A stretch of 64,000 nt of DNA, taken from NCBI GenBank assembly GCA_002633005.1, contig NMRA01000198.1, positions 238,480 to 302,479 of the forward strand, written 5' to 3'. Source of the DNA: Phoronis australis. Taxonomy: Eukaryota; Phoronida; Phoronidae. Under the pieces are notes generated by a model. That model saw nothing but the letters and a program-made list of their open reading frames with translations. It ran no database searches and was not told where the DNA came from. The translations under genes were made by a program, and so were the position numbers. Shown here piece after piece: positions 37,420-49,500 of this stretch (position 1 is the stretch's first letter; each line of letters starts with the position of its first letter).

Positions 37420-37926
37420 TGGTGGGCCGTTGAGGGAAAGTGTCGCCGTAAAATTACGCTCGTAATTACGAGCGTAAATTAAATTGCAAAAGTGTTGCGG
37501 TAAAATTACGCCCGTAAATTAAATGGGGTAAATGTCGCCGTAAATTACGCTCGTAAAATACCTTAAGAACGTTCCAAATTTAAACCAATCAGTGATGACC
37601 TACTGAACATACACGACTGTTGCTGGGCAGCTCGTTCTTGCACAATCGCTGACATTGCAGCAACGATTTGATCCGCCATGATTCATAGTTCGTATCGTAG
37701 ACATGAAACCCGCCAATAAATAAGTATTTCCATGAGCGCGCGCGATCTTTGTAAAACCCAACGTCATTGGCTAAGAGTTTAACTAAATTACGAGCGTAAT
37801 TTTACGCCGTAAATAATTAAATTACGCTCGTAATTTTACGGCGTAATTAACGGTGTAAATAACGGCGTAATGTACACAATTACGCTCGTATTTTTCCGGC
37901 GACACTTTCCCCTCAACGGCCCATCA
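37420..37926. mobile_element. 507-bp MITE, TA target site, rich in internal palindromes
   Basis: The left end TGGTGGGCCGTTGAGGG and the reverse complement of the right end (TGATGGGCCGTTGAGGG) differ at one base; the inverted repeat runs on through GAAAGTGTCGCCG. TA lies immediately outside each end (37418-37419, 37927-37928), as for Tc1/mariner-type insertions. Both halves are full of ATTACGCTCGTAAT-like words, which are themselves palindromic. No coding capacity. Confidence 0.8.
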
Positions 37927-38799
37927 TACATAATTCTACTCTGTTAAGTTTCATTAAAATCTGTCTATCCATTCACCGCCTACAATCCAGAAACTCTCTT
38001 CCTCCCAATATTTAAAAGCTCCTTGTAGATGCTGCAGTGGACGAGTCCGCAACAGAAACGAAGGATTCGGCGCAGGTATGCCTGTGTCAATCATCTGGAA
38101 TGGCTCTTCCTCAAACAACACTGGAAAGCCACTTGCCAGATTTTATCAAAATTCAATCCGTGGTTTTTAATATATATATATATACCAAACACTCTGACGT
38201 CCGGACAAAGTGACAACAATATGGGACCACATATACGCATGCGGGTGCATAATAAAGTGATCCACAGTCAGTGTCAGTGAAAAATATGTACATATCTCAG
38301 TGAGTACCAAACTAAAATAAATAAAATATATATACATGCATGTATTAACTGCCTGTATGTAATAACTATATAAATATCACGGAAAATGCAATACATGCAA
38401 TATATAAGTCCGTTTGTAAATAAATACAGTACACGTCTTTGTTAACAGGAAGACTTTACAATGTTCACATGAATAAACACTTGCACGTTAGGTATACACT
38501 CAAGCAACGAAAAGTGCTATCAATAATTTACACATTCCGAGTGACATCAAAGGAAGGAAGGTCAGTGAAGTAATGATGCTTTAAGATCGGTTATGTTAGA
38601 CAAGTTTAAAGGTGACTTGTGCATACTAAGTTTCAGTTCTTTACTCTCTACATCCTTTTATTTCGTGCATCTTCCCTTGTACAAATATAATCAGTGTTTC
38701 ATAAGAGATATTCACCGAGTTTTCTGTAACATTTACAAAATTCCACAAAACGTACATTTGTACTATATTCATAAAACAATTAACAAAGGAACAACGTAA

Positions 38800-39270
38800 G
38801 TAAGCTACATTTTTCTTGATCTTGGTGGAAAACACGCAAAAAGCCGCAGTTAACAAAGGAAATTAAAACTAAAGTAAATTACTGACAAAAAGCAATATTT
38901 TCTTGATCTTGGCGAAAAATGTGCAAAAAGCCGCAGATGACAAGGTAAACTAAACAAAGCCTACTGACAAAAGCAGCTTTTCACAGACACTCGATCTTGG
39001 CAAAAAACACCCGGTTAAAGGAAATTAAAATAATATAAGCTCCGGATAAAAAGCACATTCTTACTCGATCTCTGCGAAAAACGTGCAAAAAGCAGCAGCA
39101 AAGAAAAACTAAATTAAGCCTACAAAAAAAGCACATTTTTACTCGATCTCAGCGGAAAACGTCCGAAAAAGCAGCGGTGAACAAAGAATAACTAAGCTAA
39201 GCCTAGTGATAAAAAGCACATGCAAAAAGCCCCAGTAAGCAAAGAAAAACTAAACTAAGCCTAGTGACAC
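38800..39270 (+). repeat. ~85-bp minisatellite, about five degenerate units
   Basis: Units contain CTCGATCTTGGCGAAAAACG, GTGCAAAAAGCCGCAG and AAACTAAACTAAGCCTA followed by TGACAAAAAGCACA. Unit starts are near 38815, 38900, 38990, 39065 and 39142, with a truncated last unit. It overlaps no recognised gene. Confidence 0.85.
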
Positions 39271-40531
39271 CATTACAATACATCCTCATCATGTGACCTT
39301 GTGCTGTTGCGATCTCTCTCACCAGGCTGTTGTCTTGAGGCCAAGAGGGATTTTTTTAATAATTAGCTGTAAGATGAATATCGACGGGTCAGAAACAGTT
39401 ATAACTGATCAGGCGCTAAACAATGAACATTTTTTACAATTAGAAATCAATCGCGTCAATTATGGTTTAAACTAGGCACGTTTTTAAGCTTACTGATCAA
39501 AGTTTTAAGGATGCCTTGTCTCATTAAAATCGTGAATATTCAAATTTTTAACAAGCGCTAGTGACTTGCTGGAGAATTGTGTGTACAGTGTAATCAGAAA
39601 AAGAAACAATTTGTCATAAAAATGTGACGTTAAAGGGGAACTTGCACTCTAATTCATTTTCTCTGTGATAGATTGGTCAAATTAGAAACACAAAATATAA
39701 CGACGGTGTGAATATGAAGTAAGTTGATAATTGCCAAATGATTTTAGAACGAGTTCTGCGTCGAAAATAATCCACCGTAAATCACTCAACCGTATCTTGA
39801 AAGTATGGTGATGTGGTGTTCGGGAATAACCATGCATGACCCAGGCTATGTGAGCCCAAGGTACGTCCTAAGTGCAAAGGTCACCTATTTGCAAATTTGT
39901 TTGTTTTCACATTTGCAAGTTGTTGATGAATACAACTGCAATTTGTTTAGAGTAGATCATGTTCAAATAGCATTGTTCTCCACCATTGTTTATCTTCTTC
40001 CTTAGTCATAAACTTTAAGCCGACATGATGGCACTTTTCAGCCTGTGTAGCTCAAGCTTTTCATAATTTGGTGAGGAGTTGATTTTAGGAAGTATGGCCT
40101 TGCGCAAAAACAGCATTGAGATTAATGCATGAAGAAAATTAAATTTGCACAATATTACATTTCAGTTAGTGAGTGAGCAAGTAAAAGAACAATCTGTTGC
40201 GCAACAATGAAAATCAAATTCGGCAAGGCTGGCACAGACTTCCACAGAACTCACTTATTATAAAAACGTGTGTGCGTTTCTTGAAGTAACACTTTGGACT
40301 CAGCCACAAGTGTTAATAAATCGAGATAAGTTCAACTAACAGTAAAAGGAGTACGACAAATTAAGACATTTCTTCAGCAAAAACAAGACATTATGAATGT
40401 TTGGTAGCAGAGTAATGTACTAAAGCCAAAATATTTGACGCAAAACCCCAACAGCTTTGATAAAACCGTATACCTACTAGTTTCAATGTTGAAGTCCGCT
40501 ATTGTCCAGGTGCTGTCAGTGGACCAATTTT

Positions 40532-42482
40532 TCACTTGTCGTTATCAAGGGTAAATTTGAACTGATGTGGTTGTGAATGGTTATGCATAGCATTTAAGTG
40601 CGGTTTGATCCAGTCCTTTATGTTATACATTTTTGAAAATAAATAAGACACAGGACTTGGAGTGGTGCATTTTGTGAAAGCTTCCATCAATTTTGAAATT
40701 GAATAAATATAAAGACGAGTCATGCAAGTAGAAAAAGGGGGAAAACTTCATCAACATCCTCGCGTGTATGGCCCACCATTAAAAATTTAAGAAAAAAAAT
40801 TAGAAAAAATACCCATTTCGACAAACACTCCACATAGCCCAAAAACTACAATATTTTTGTTCTCCCTGCAGCAATTATCCATGTGTAAATACAAAACTGG
40901 GGGCAAATAGCTCAATGGTGATAACATTCGCAGCAGGACACTCGCTGTCACATCTGGCCCATGTCCCCACTGACCGACGTCAAAAAACGATGGTTTGGTG
41001 ACCATGACTGATGACACCAGTAAGATGGGTTCTCAATTTATGTAACAATTGAAGCGTTTTGTTATAGATATTAAAAGCAGGGAGATTGGTTTTCTGCTGG
41101 TCCATCCCATCCAGGATTATACACGCATATCTGTTTGGGTTAGTCCTTGCCTTGGAGCAGTGCTTGCAGTATTTTTTTCACCTATTGCTGAAAAATAATT
41201 ATAAAAAGTGTTCATTATTCAATGGACAACACTTCGCTTAAGATATTCATAGTTTCATTTCCACCTGGTTGGAATTCAAAAACCTCAGTTATCTCTCAAA
41301 CATGAGGACATTTAGAAATTAGAGCACTGCATGTATTTTCAGTCTTACCACCAAACTTCAAGTAAAAAAATAAATGCTAGCTTTAAAGGGTCCACTAAGC
41401 AAATATCCACGCAGTAAGATTCAAAAAGGACAAACACCTACAATGTTGCCAATTAATAATTCCAGGATCAGTACCAACCAGGTATATCTGAAGTTTATCG
41501 TGTAAAATGCAGCTGAGGCATATACCTTTGTTTAGTTAGATGTGCTGAGCGCATTTTTTTTTCAATGTGTTTCTTTCCATCTTCTCCGTAGTGTGACCTA
41601 AACGTTCTTTTAGTTTGAAGCAGATGTCACATTTTGCAAACTGGTTATCCTGTAAGTACAAACTATAACTTGTTGAGTTAATGTTATCTTAACTTTGTCC
41701 ACAATAGTAAATCATAGACACAGTTGTATGTAACAATATGAGTGCCTAGCTCTGGGGAGAGCTGACAACATCGGTGTTCTGTACATGGGCTCCACATATT
41801 CCCTTTTGTTTTAAAAGTAACTGATCCACTTATCCATTAAATTAATTAAGCTTTGGGCATCCTTGTTGTTTTGCTTTTATCTTAAGAAGTGTATGTAACA
41901 GCAATGCTTCAGGAAAGCCAACATTGAACTTGACACCTTCTGTGAAGTAACGATATTCAGAATTCAACTTTGGGGGGGTGTTGCGTGAAACGGGTTTTTC
42001 TCGGGTTTAATGACACGGGCAAAGTAATTAGATTAAAGTACGTTCTAATTTTATGGATTTGAACTGTCTTTCAAAGATTTTTTTAAAAATTTATGAAAAA
42101 TAAGTTCAAACAATAAATGTTGCCAGTCCGCATGTATTCTCCCAAATGTGATTGAGGACCAGGGCATTTTGAAACAGAACATAAGGTTCGGCAGGACTGC
42201 TGAGTCAATCTGGCCAATCAACTGGTAGAAATACGACAAAGAAGTTGTTGAAAGGTTTTGAAGTTCCAGTTCAGCCGTCATGTCTCCATACACGCTATGC
42301 TTTGTCAAAGAAGCAGGTAAGTGGACTTGGTTTCCCAGTGGCGTCTTATCACCGTTTTCCTTTATGTACCTGTCAAGCCCGCATAGTGAATTGTAGGCAG
42401 CTTGCGACAACCTATCCGACCGAGCATCTATGAAGTTCACTGTTCTTTGTGTAGGTGGATGAAACAGATACATATAGTACAA
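40532..42482 (-). pseudogene. DUF7869-type large protein, likely mobile-element-linked, broken
   Basis: Minus-strand pieces in order: 42482-42051 (LSQAAYNSL...LPASLTKHSVYGDM...SLSYFYQL), 41649-41536 after a good acceptor TTACAG (DNQFAKCDICFKLKERLG), 41135-40980 (YACIILDGMDQQKTNLPAF...LRTHLTGVISHG), 41017-40787 in another frame (LPPVLYLHMDNCCRENKN...FGLCGVFVEMGIF), about 40785-40725 (FLMVGHTREDVDEVF) and 40723-40532 (MYNIKDWIKPHLN...PHQFKF). The hallmarks DGMDQ-KTNLP, LHMDNCxRENKN and FLMVGHTxEDVD occur in family order. They belong to an uncharacterised family, often multi-copy in invertebrate genomes and, as I recall, linked to mobile elements. Frame changes between 41020 and 40980 and near 40787, plus a stop at 40980-40982, indicate decay, although small introns cannot be excluded at every break. 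N-terminal exons above 42482 were not found. Confidence 0.75.
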
Positions 42483-44190
42483 TTACCTGGTGTAACATTG
42501 AAAGAACAAAAACTAAATAACAACACTTATCAATAAGTTACAATAACTTTAGTACACTACCACATCAACGGATCACGTTTGTTGGTACAGTTATAACTAT
42601 CAGCTGGCAAAACGGGTTTTGATACAAACCACATCAACTGAAAGCTACATAACAAGGAACAAGCTACCATATACCAACCCAAATTCAATGCATTAGTGCG
42701 GCGACATCAAACACCGGTTTTATTGCACATCGGAAATCGCAGAGGAACTTAAAAAAAAATCTGTTGCTCATCTCATAAGTGTAAGACAGCATTTTCTAAA
42801 GGCAAACCATACATAATGCTTATTTAAATGAAAACTGTCGAATCAAATAATGTACACTGCTCCATTACGTTGTCTTTGCACATACAATATCAGCTTTGTT
42901 GGTGATGGATAACAAAATGTTCTACAACTACTCTTGTTTTATGGATTTTGACGTTCAGTTTTCAGTGGGTTACGCGTCATTTTTCTTGGAGTTGTGTCAC
43001 GAAGCTAGTGTTTTTCAGACGTACTTACCGATTTAGCGTTCACGGTTTTTATGTTCATTAGATTTGATGTTTTATACCGAACACGGTTCCAATAGCCACA
43101 AACTGCACCGTACTACCACTTTTGAAAACTTAAAAGTGTTGCACAAAAGCTGTCGGCCGGCACTGCGTGGCACTGAAAGAAGAAAACAGAACTGTTGGTC
43201 ATACCCCAAGGGAGTTTTCCTACCTGCGTAAGAAATTTGCTTGAACACAATGGGACTTAAGTGTGAGACGGGCACAACTTCACAAGAGGAAACTTTGCAT
43301 CAATCTCTCTAATAAATCAGTAGTCAGAACTACGGCGATATCTCTCTAAGTTCGCACAATAATGTGTGAACTATTCTCCCTTGTTCCAATTACCGGTAAT
43401 ATAGACAAAACTGGCTCTACTAGGGACGTAAGTCAAGTGTTCGAATAATTAGAGATAAAGATCGATTATAAAAATGAGTGCATCGACGGCCTCAGAGACT
43501 GCGGTTTGGCAATGTGAATTATATTACCACAAGTAACAAATTATTGTCCCAAAGAAACATAGTGGTTTTGCCTCCCAATTTGATTTAGATGGGAAGCTCC
43601 TGGATTTTGATGAAGTTCCATAACTCACGGAAAGGTGTCAAATTATCTTAATTTTGATGAAATGCCCCCGACTTAGAACTAATTCTCCCAGTGTTCTCGA
43701 AATGTAATTGCCGTGTTATCGAGGATATGTGGCCACCGAAGGGACAGCTTTCCCCTACTGGAGTGGTGCGTGCGGGTAATTTTCCACTCTTGAATCGCTG
43801 AAGTGTATGTTACGTTGGCAGCAAGATATGCAAGTGACACGTGACTCATACATACGCACAGGTTCAACCCCAGAACGAAGGGCTTGAAAATTTGTTCGCT
43901 ACTTAGAACTGTACGACTATAACTGTGCACCCTAATATCAATTGTTTTTTACGTTTGCTTCTACATCTTTATAGTTCGTTGGCTATTTTCATGAAATTTG
44001 GTATCTGTGGCTGTATCTATCTAACCCCTTGCTCACACTTTGGCATTTGTAGTCCTGTTAATTTGACAACAGTTGAAAAAAATCGACCTCCGCTATGCCT
44101 CCCAATGGAAATTTGTGTTTTTCTTAAAAAGTAAGTCACGTTTACCTCTATATTTGGAGTTCTTTAAAGGAATAACTTTACAATAAAGAG
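42483..44190. other. no gene recognised
   Basis: Would be the 5' side of the DUF7869-type gene. No further coding match found by eye. Confidence 0.35.
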
Positions 44191-44199
44191 TCATTGGCC

Positions 44200-44232
44200 A
44201 TTCAGAACCAGCATGCTGCTGGTTCTCTGAAT
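44200..44232. repeat. short strong hairpin
   Basis: ATTCAGAACCAGCA, a TGC loop, then TGCTGGTTCTCTGAAT: 14 paired bases with one bulged C. Too short for a microRNA precursor as it stands. Confidence 0.7.
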
Positions 44233-44368
44233 AACATGCAGACCTCAGTAACACTACAGCTATTGGTGATGACCTATTTACTATTTCCTGTCTTGTTGCC
44301 CGACTCATTTCACTTCATGGGTGTAACCCGACTGGTATACATACACTTGATGTCTTATTGTTTATAAC

Positions 44369-44400
44369 CTGATGATGTCTAATAAATAGACGAAACGTCG
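44369..44400 (+). ncRNA. hammerhead-ribozyme-like motif, probable Penelope-type element tail
   Basis: CTGATGA (44369-44375) is followed by one extra T, then GTCTA (44377-44381), loop ATAAA, TAGAC (44387-44391) and GAAAC (44392-44396). CUGAUGA - stem II - GAAAC is the hammerhead core, and such motifs are known in Penelope-like retroelements. The extra base before stem II and the lack of a clear stem III leave activity doubtful. Confidence 0.4.
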
Positions 44401-46579
44401 AATCAATATAACCATTTTTCATTTGTGCGGCGATTATCCGTTTTTAACTTATTATAGCCAAAAATTGATGTAATTAAAAATAACTCAAAGGAAAGCGTAG
44501 TTAAGCATTTACAATTCCTAATTGATGTCTGATCAGGCAACAAAATGTGACACAGTATTGATTATGTTCACCTTTTTACGATCCCCTAGCCAGAATAACG
44601 ATTGCAAATGATGCAATCATGAAACAAACCACTAATGTTTTCACGAGTATAGTTTGTGGATCACAAAAAACACTGAGCGACTTTTTGAAGATAACCTTAA
44701 AATCATCTGCTTACAGGCGAAAATGTATAATTTTGTAAAAATTCCAACCTTTTTCCAACTTCCAAAGTATTCCTAAGATCATCCCGGATGGGAAATTGAT
44801 ACAACATTGTCTCTTACCGATTTTGAGCTAAAAAACTCCAGGCATGTGCAGTATGATAGGTTGTCAAAAGCGGTTCTACGACTGGAGCTGAAAAGATATC
44901 AGAGCCCAAACCACTCCCGGCCTCCACCCAGGGGCACAGGTCGGTACTTATAAAGAATGGCAAGAGTAATTGTCGGGTTTGTTGACTAACTTTGTCAAGA
45001 AATCACAGGTTGTACAGAACAGAACCTCAAGAGTCTCGCTTTATAGAACAATAATAACAAAATGAAATGAAACAATAAAATTAGGCTCGATCAAAACTCA
45101 GACGAGCAGGCAGCCGGAAATTCTCGGTGCAAACTCTCGCGGCAAGTCTCGGAGTCGCAAGCTCTAATAATCGAATACATGGGTCGATCACGTGCTGGAG
45201 TTGGCATTCTAGGGCTAGAGCTCTATGTTTCACTTGATGATTCCAGCATGAAGGTAAAGTTCGAGTTTGAACTCGAATTTTCGAGTTTTTACTCGAAATT
45301 GCTCTTTGAATATATAACTAGAACCAGAAACTCATATGCACAAAATGAGGGCCCCCATGGAATTGATGGGGCTACCCTCATTGTAACTATTGCATTAATA
45401 AATAAATAAAATACACTATACGCGACCACAGACACTTTTCTTTGAGTTCGCACGAAAGAGGAACATGAACGCAACAAATAATAATAACAAAAGTTCTAGT
45501 TGGAGTACAATGGTTTGACCCTGTTCCCTATAAAGTTTTGTGGGTCGTAAATGCCGCCAGACTAGTAATTTTTGTTTACGCCAGAGCCTGTCCATTGGAT
45601 TTTCTCGGGATCAAGACTGATAACTGAAAGTCTCTATTGATTGAGATTTAAACCTTTTACTAACTTTCAAATGAGTCAGATAACGATACCAGGGGATTCA
45701 AGTTTGGCCTACCCTATATCACCGCAGCGCCACCTTCGTAGCACTGGAAATGAGCGTAGCTTCCCTTTTGCGTGCGCAGCTGAAGTACAACAAATTCAGA
45801 CAACAAAGATAACGACCCAGTAGACCAGTATGAGAATACCATTTTAGTTTCAGTTCGATTGCTACTAGGTCACACTAAACCCGCCTTGCGCGATAAATTT
45901 CTGGTAGACGCTCTTAGGCAGTAAGTACTGTCGATCATTTTCCAAGTTATTATAATTAGTGGTACATGTGAATATGCATAGCCCATCTCCAGAGTTTATG
46001 ATTGAGTATGGATTTGGTGCGATTGCTGGGCTCATGCGGGGCTCAATGCGGACGATCTATTACTGTAGCCGCACATTCAACTATACTACAGTAAGCATCG
46101 TTTGTATTGATAAGGTTGTGAAGAAGATTGTGATTGAAAAGATAGCGTTTTAACCTCCATTTCTTGAGAAACTGATGCAGGTTTTGAAGTTCAACCATGC
46201 AAAAATTTTGCCTCAATATTCGCCTGAGCGACATGGATACCGAAAGTACACAGTACTGATAGCAAATACCTTATGGGGAAGAGACCTTAGATATGGCTCG
46301 TGACCAGAACAAGGTTAACTCGGTCGAATTATGTAGCAGTGTGTTATAAGGATGGGCTGGCCTACTTACCTTTCGGAGTAAGGTTTGAATTAAATAGCTC
46401 CGTTCACACTTAACTGTCAAAAATGCACTTTTGATTTAAACCCTTACCATCATAAAAGTGGTCTCAGATCATGCCTTTCTCGATTGAAAAGTGATTTCTT
46501 GGCTTGCAAATAACTGGCATTTCATTACTGCTTGCAACCATGCTCGTCTGTGAAAAGGACATTACCATTTCTATGGCCT

Positions 46580-49500
46580 AGCTATTTTGGGACACAGTGT
46601 GCCACTATCTATGCCTACTCGGAGACGGCGGCTCTGATTTATGCGGGGCTCTAAGCTCTAGCTTATTTAGCAGCATTGGTCGAAAATCTGGCGCTGGTCC
46701 TAAAGGGAACTTATCGGTGAGAAAAACTAGTTTCAGAGATCTAACCTGAAACCCCGCGGTAGCAGATTGACGTTCTACTGGCGGAGGTCAATCCCACTCT
46801 ATAAAAGTTGCAGAGTTTAAAAGCGGTTAAAGGAGAATGCCACCCGATTTAATTAGTCTTTTTTGCCGTCTTAATCGGTCTATATCCACATTGCCTCGAA
46901 TACGGTCGACCTTACCTTGCCAAGAGGTGTCGCGTTAACCTGTGAGGAAGGTGAGAAACGACGCTAGCGACGTCAGTGGTTCATATGCAGATTGCCGCTA
47001 TATTACGGTGCATCGTTCCCGCTTGTCCGAACTAAGCAGCTGCGAGGAAAGAGGGTATATCGTTTTTTTTTTTGTACTTCCTGGAGAGTCCCAAATGCTT
47101 AGGAAGTGGCTCATGGTAGTGAAGAATGAAATGTACGTTGTAAATAGCAAGCATGAGGCCGTGAAACATCTCCGTGTCTGTGGTCTGCAGACGTCGACAG
47201 TGCCGGACGAATGCCGGCTTACCAAATAACTCCATACGTTCCGTTGTCTGAGCTTGTTCACGGCGCCTCTCTAGTATTTCTTCGTCACTGTATTCCTGTT
47301 TGAATTGATAGCCTGTGAAACTTAACGATCCACTTGCTAAGTCGGGACTGATGAGCTCTAGCTCCCAAGTCGGGAATCCAATGATGCAAAAACGGGCCAC
47401 AAAAATGCTTGACGGATATGGCAGCATAGTGGGTATCATCGAGATTCGAGTGTTTTTGTATATTTCCAAGCGGCCCTGTTGAGCAACCGGATATCTGGTT
47501 GCTAATTTCTCATAAAAGTTCGCATTTGGAACTATTCGAATAGCAAAGCTTCAAAGCATGCCACAGACAAGTTTAAGTGCATTGTAAAACATATGGACTG
47601 ACTGAGGAGGAATTTGTCGGATTATCCGTGTGTATGCCTATTTGTTGCCTGTTCTATGTAGACATTTTCACAGACAATTGTCTGAATGGTAAGAGGGCAT
47701 ATATATTTGTCTGGAGAGAGTTGAGCAAAATGAAATATTTTTGGGACGTACGTGACACGTCACCAAAATGTATTTTCCTGCTCTGCCATTTTTCCGTGCG
47801 TTGATCTTTCTGGGACTATTAATTGTTATTTTACTTATTGCTTTTTTAAAAACTTATTTTGATTTTCCGTCATTTTCCATAGATTTGAAACAGTTTATAA
47901 GTTTTGAAATGTTTGCGGGTTCCTCCCTATGAATTGTTTTTTGCTTTTCAGGCGATGTTTTGAAGAACTTAAATTATTCGGTCTATCACCTTTTTATGGA
48001 AATACTTAGGCCTACGCTGTCACCACGCCATCGTTAATATCAGGAAATTTCAGTTGCACACTCCAAATTTGCGGGTGTCCAGCTTTTCAAGAAACGATCG
48101 GATTTTTAACGGGAACTATTGTGGTTGTTCGTCCCTCTATCCAAGTGTATAAACTAACTATATGTAAAAAAATCCTTGATTGTCGTATTTGCACTGTTGC
48201 ATGAGTTCGTGGGTTGTGACTCCGCCTCAGTAGTTTTGATTTTCTTTTATTCTTAGAAATGGACGGTGGCGAAACCAATATTGTTTTGAAGGATAATTCT
48301 GAAGAGGTATCAATGTATTGTGCGAACCAAAGTGTCACACAATCCGACAACCCCAATGGAGAGAGTTCAGCCAACAACATTTTTCCCAATGCAGAAGATT
48401 CGACTAATCCGAGTTCCACCCATGGTCAGGATTCAGTCAACGACGTAAACGAAAACCCCAAAGAAAGCAGCGCCACCAAACGTTCTTGGAAGACAGGATT
48501 AAAAATTGCTCTCATTGGTGCAACGGCAGTTGCAGGTGGCGTCTGCGCAGTTGTGGCCGCTCCGTTGGTTCTACCTATCGCGGGCGTTGCATCTGGCGCG
48601 GCTGCAGTCAGCGGAGGCGTCGCTACAGGTTGGTATATACCAGTGGGCTGACGTTTCCCCCCGTGAGCGCAGCGGCAATTATGGTGTATTCACTTAAAAC
48701 CTCTGTTACGGAGATAGTAAAAAATGAACAGTCCAGTGATTGTTATGAGCTGTTCTATTGTTCCATGGCCCAAAGGTAGCCTGTGAACACATCATCTTGA
48801 TGTAAACAGTCAAATTAATCTCTCTCCCTGTTTCTCTCGCTCCCTCATACACAACTGCGGACTCATTCGGCACCTAAAAAGATCAACACTGAACAATGTA
48901 AGCCCACAGTAATACATAGCATATCAAATTCACAGTATAAACTATTGCACGTGACTTGAGAAAATGCAGTTCTCAAGGTCACCAAAAATGGCGGAAGTGG
49001 CCGCACCCAATTAATGAGGCTTGCATTGCAAAACACGACATGACGACTGCTGGCAAATAAAAGGCAGCTAACAAGTGTCAAAATTACAGCATATTCATAT
49101 TTAGCAGCTCAGTTACAATATAGATAAATACAAGTTGTAAAGTTGTAACTTACATATCATATCCCAGTAAGCCCACGGCACGTCTGTCCATGTGAAAATA
49201 TGCGGGCAAAATAACCTAATCAATCTCATTGTAAGAAGAGACGCATTAAGGACACAGCGCCCCAGCGGCAATTGTTATCACTAAAAACAGTCGGCAAACT
49301 TGTCTAACTGAAAATCGTCCATAGTAGCCACTGCAAAACCTTGCTATGGTGTAAAAACAACTCGCCTACAGGCGTTTTGGCTCCTTTAAAGGAACGTCAT
49401 CCCGCCCTTATTCTTCGTTGGTACTGAAATCGGTTATGTTAGTATTGCATCGGCGGCTAACTGAGATCAAGCCTCCGTGAAAAGCAACAATGAGCCTAGT

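Noticed and set aside
40900-40965. tRNA-like text (AAATAGCTCAATGGTGATAAC) on the plus strand
   Set aside because: It resembles an A box, but the rest does not fold as a tRNA, and the same bases encode the LPPVLYLHMDNC motif of the DUF7869-type pseudogene on the minus strand.
47032-47469. 145-codon minus-strand frame
   Set aside because: It overlaps the THAP remnant on the plus strand, whose motif and match to 22623-22870 explain the sequence better.
47860-47880. ISRE upstream of the 48259 gene (TTTTCCGTCATTTTCC)
   Set aside because: Spacing between the TTTCC halves does not fit TTTCNNTTTC, and only part is kept in copy B; not enough to call a site.
48478-48779. Alternative frames rich in Arg, Trp and Cys over the first ISG12-RING exon
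   Set aside because: They are out of frame with the conserved paralogue at 60615 and end without usable splice partners.
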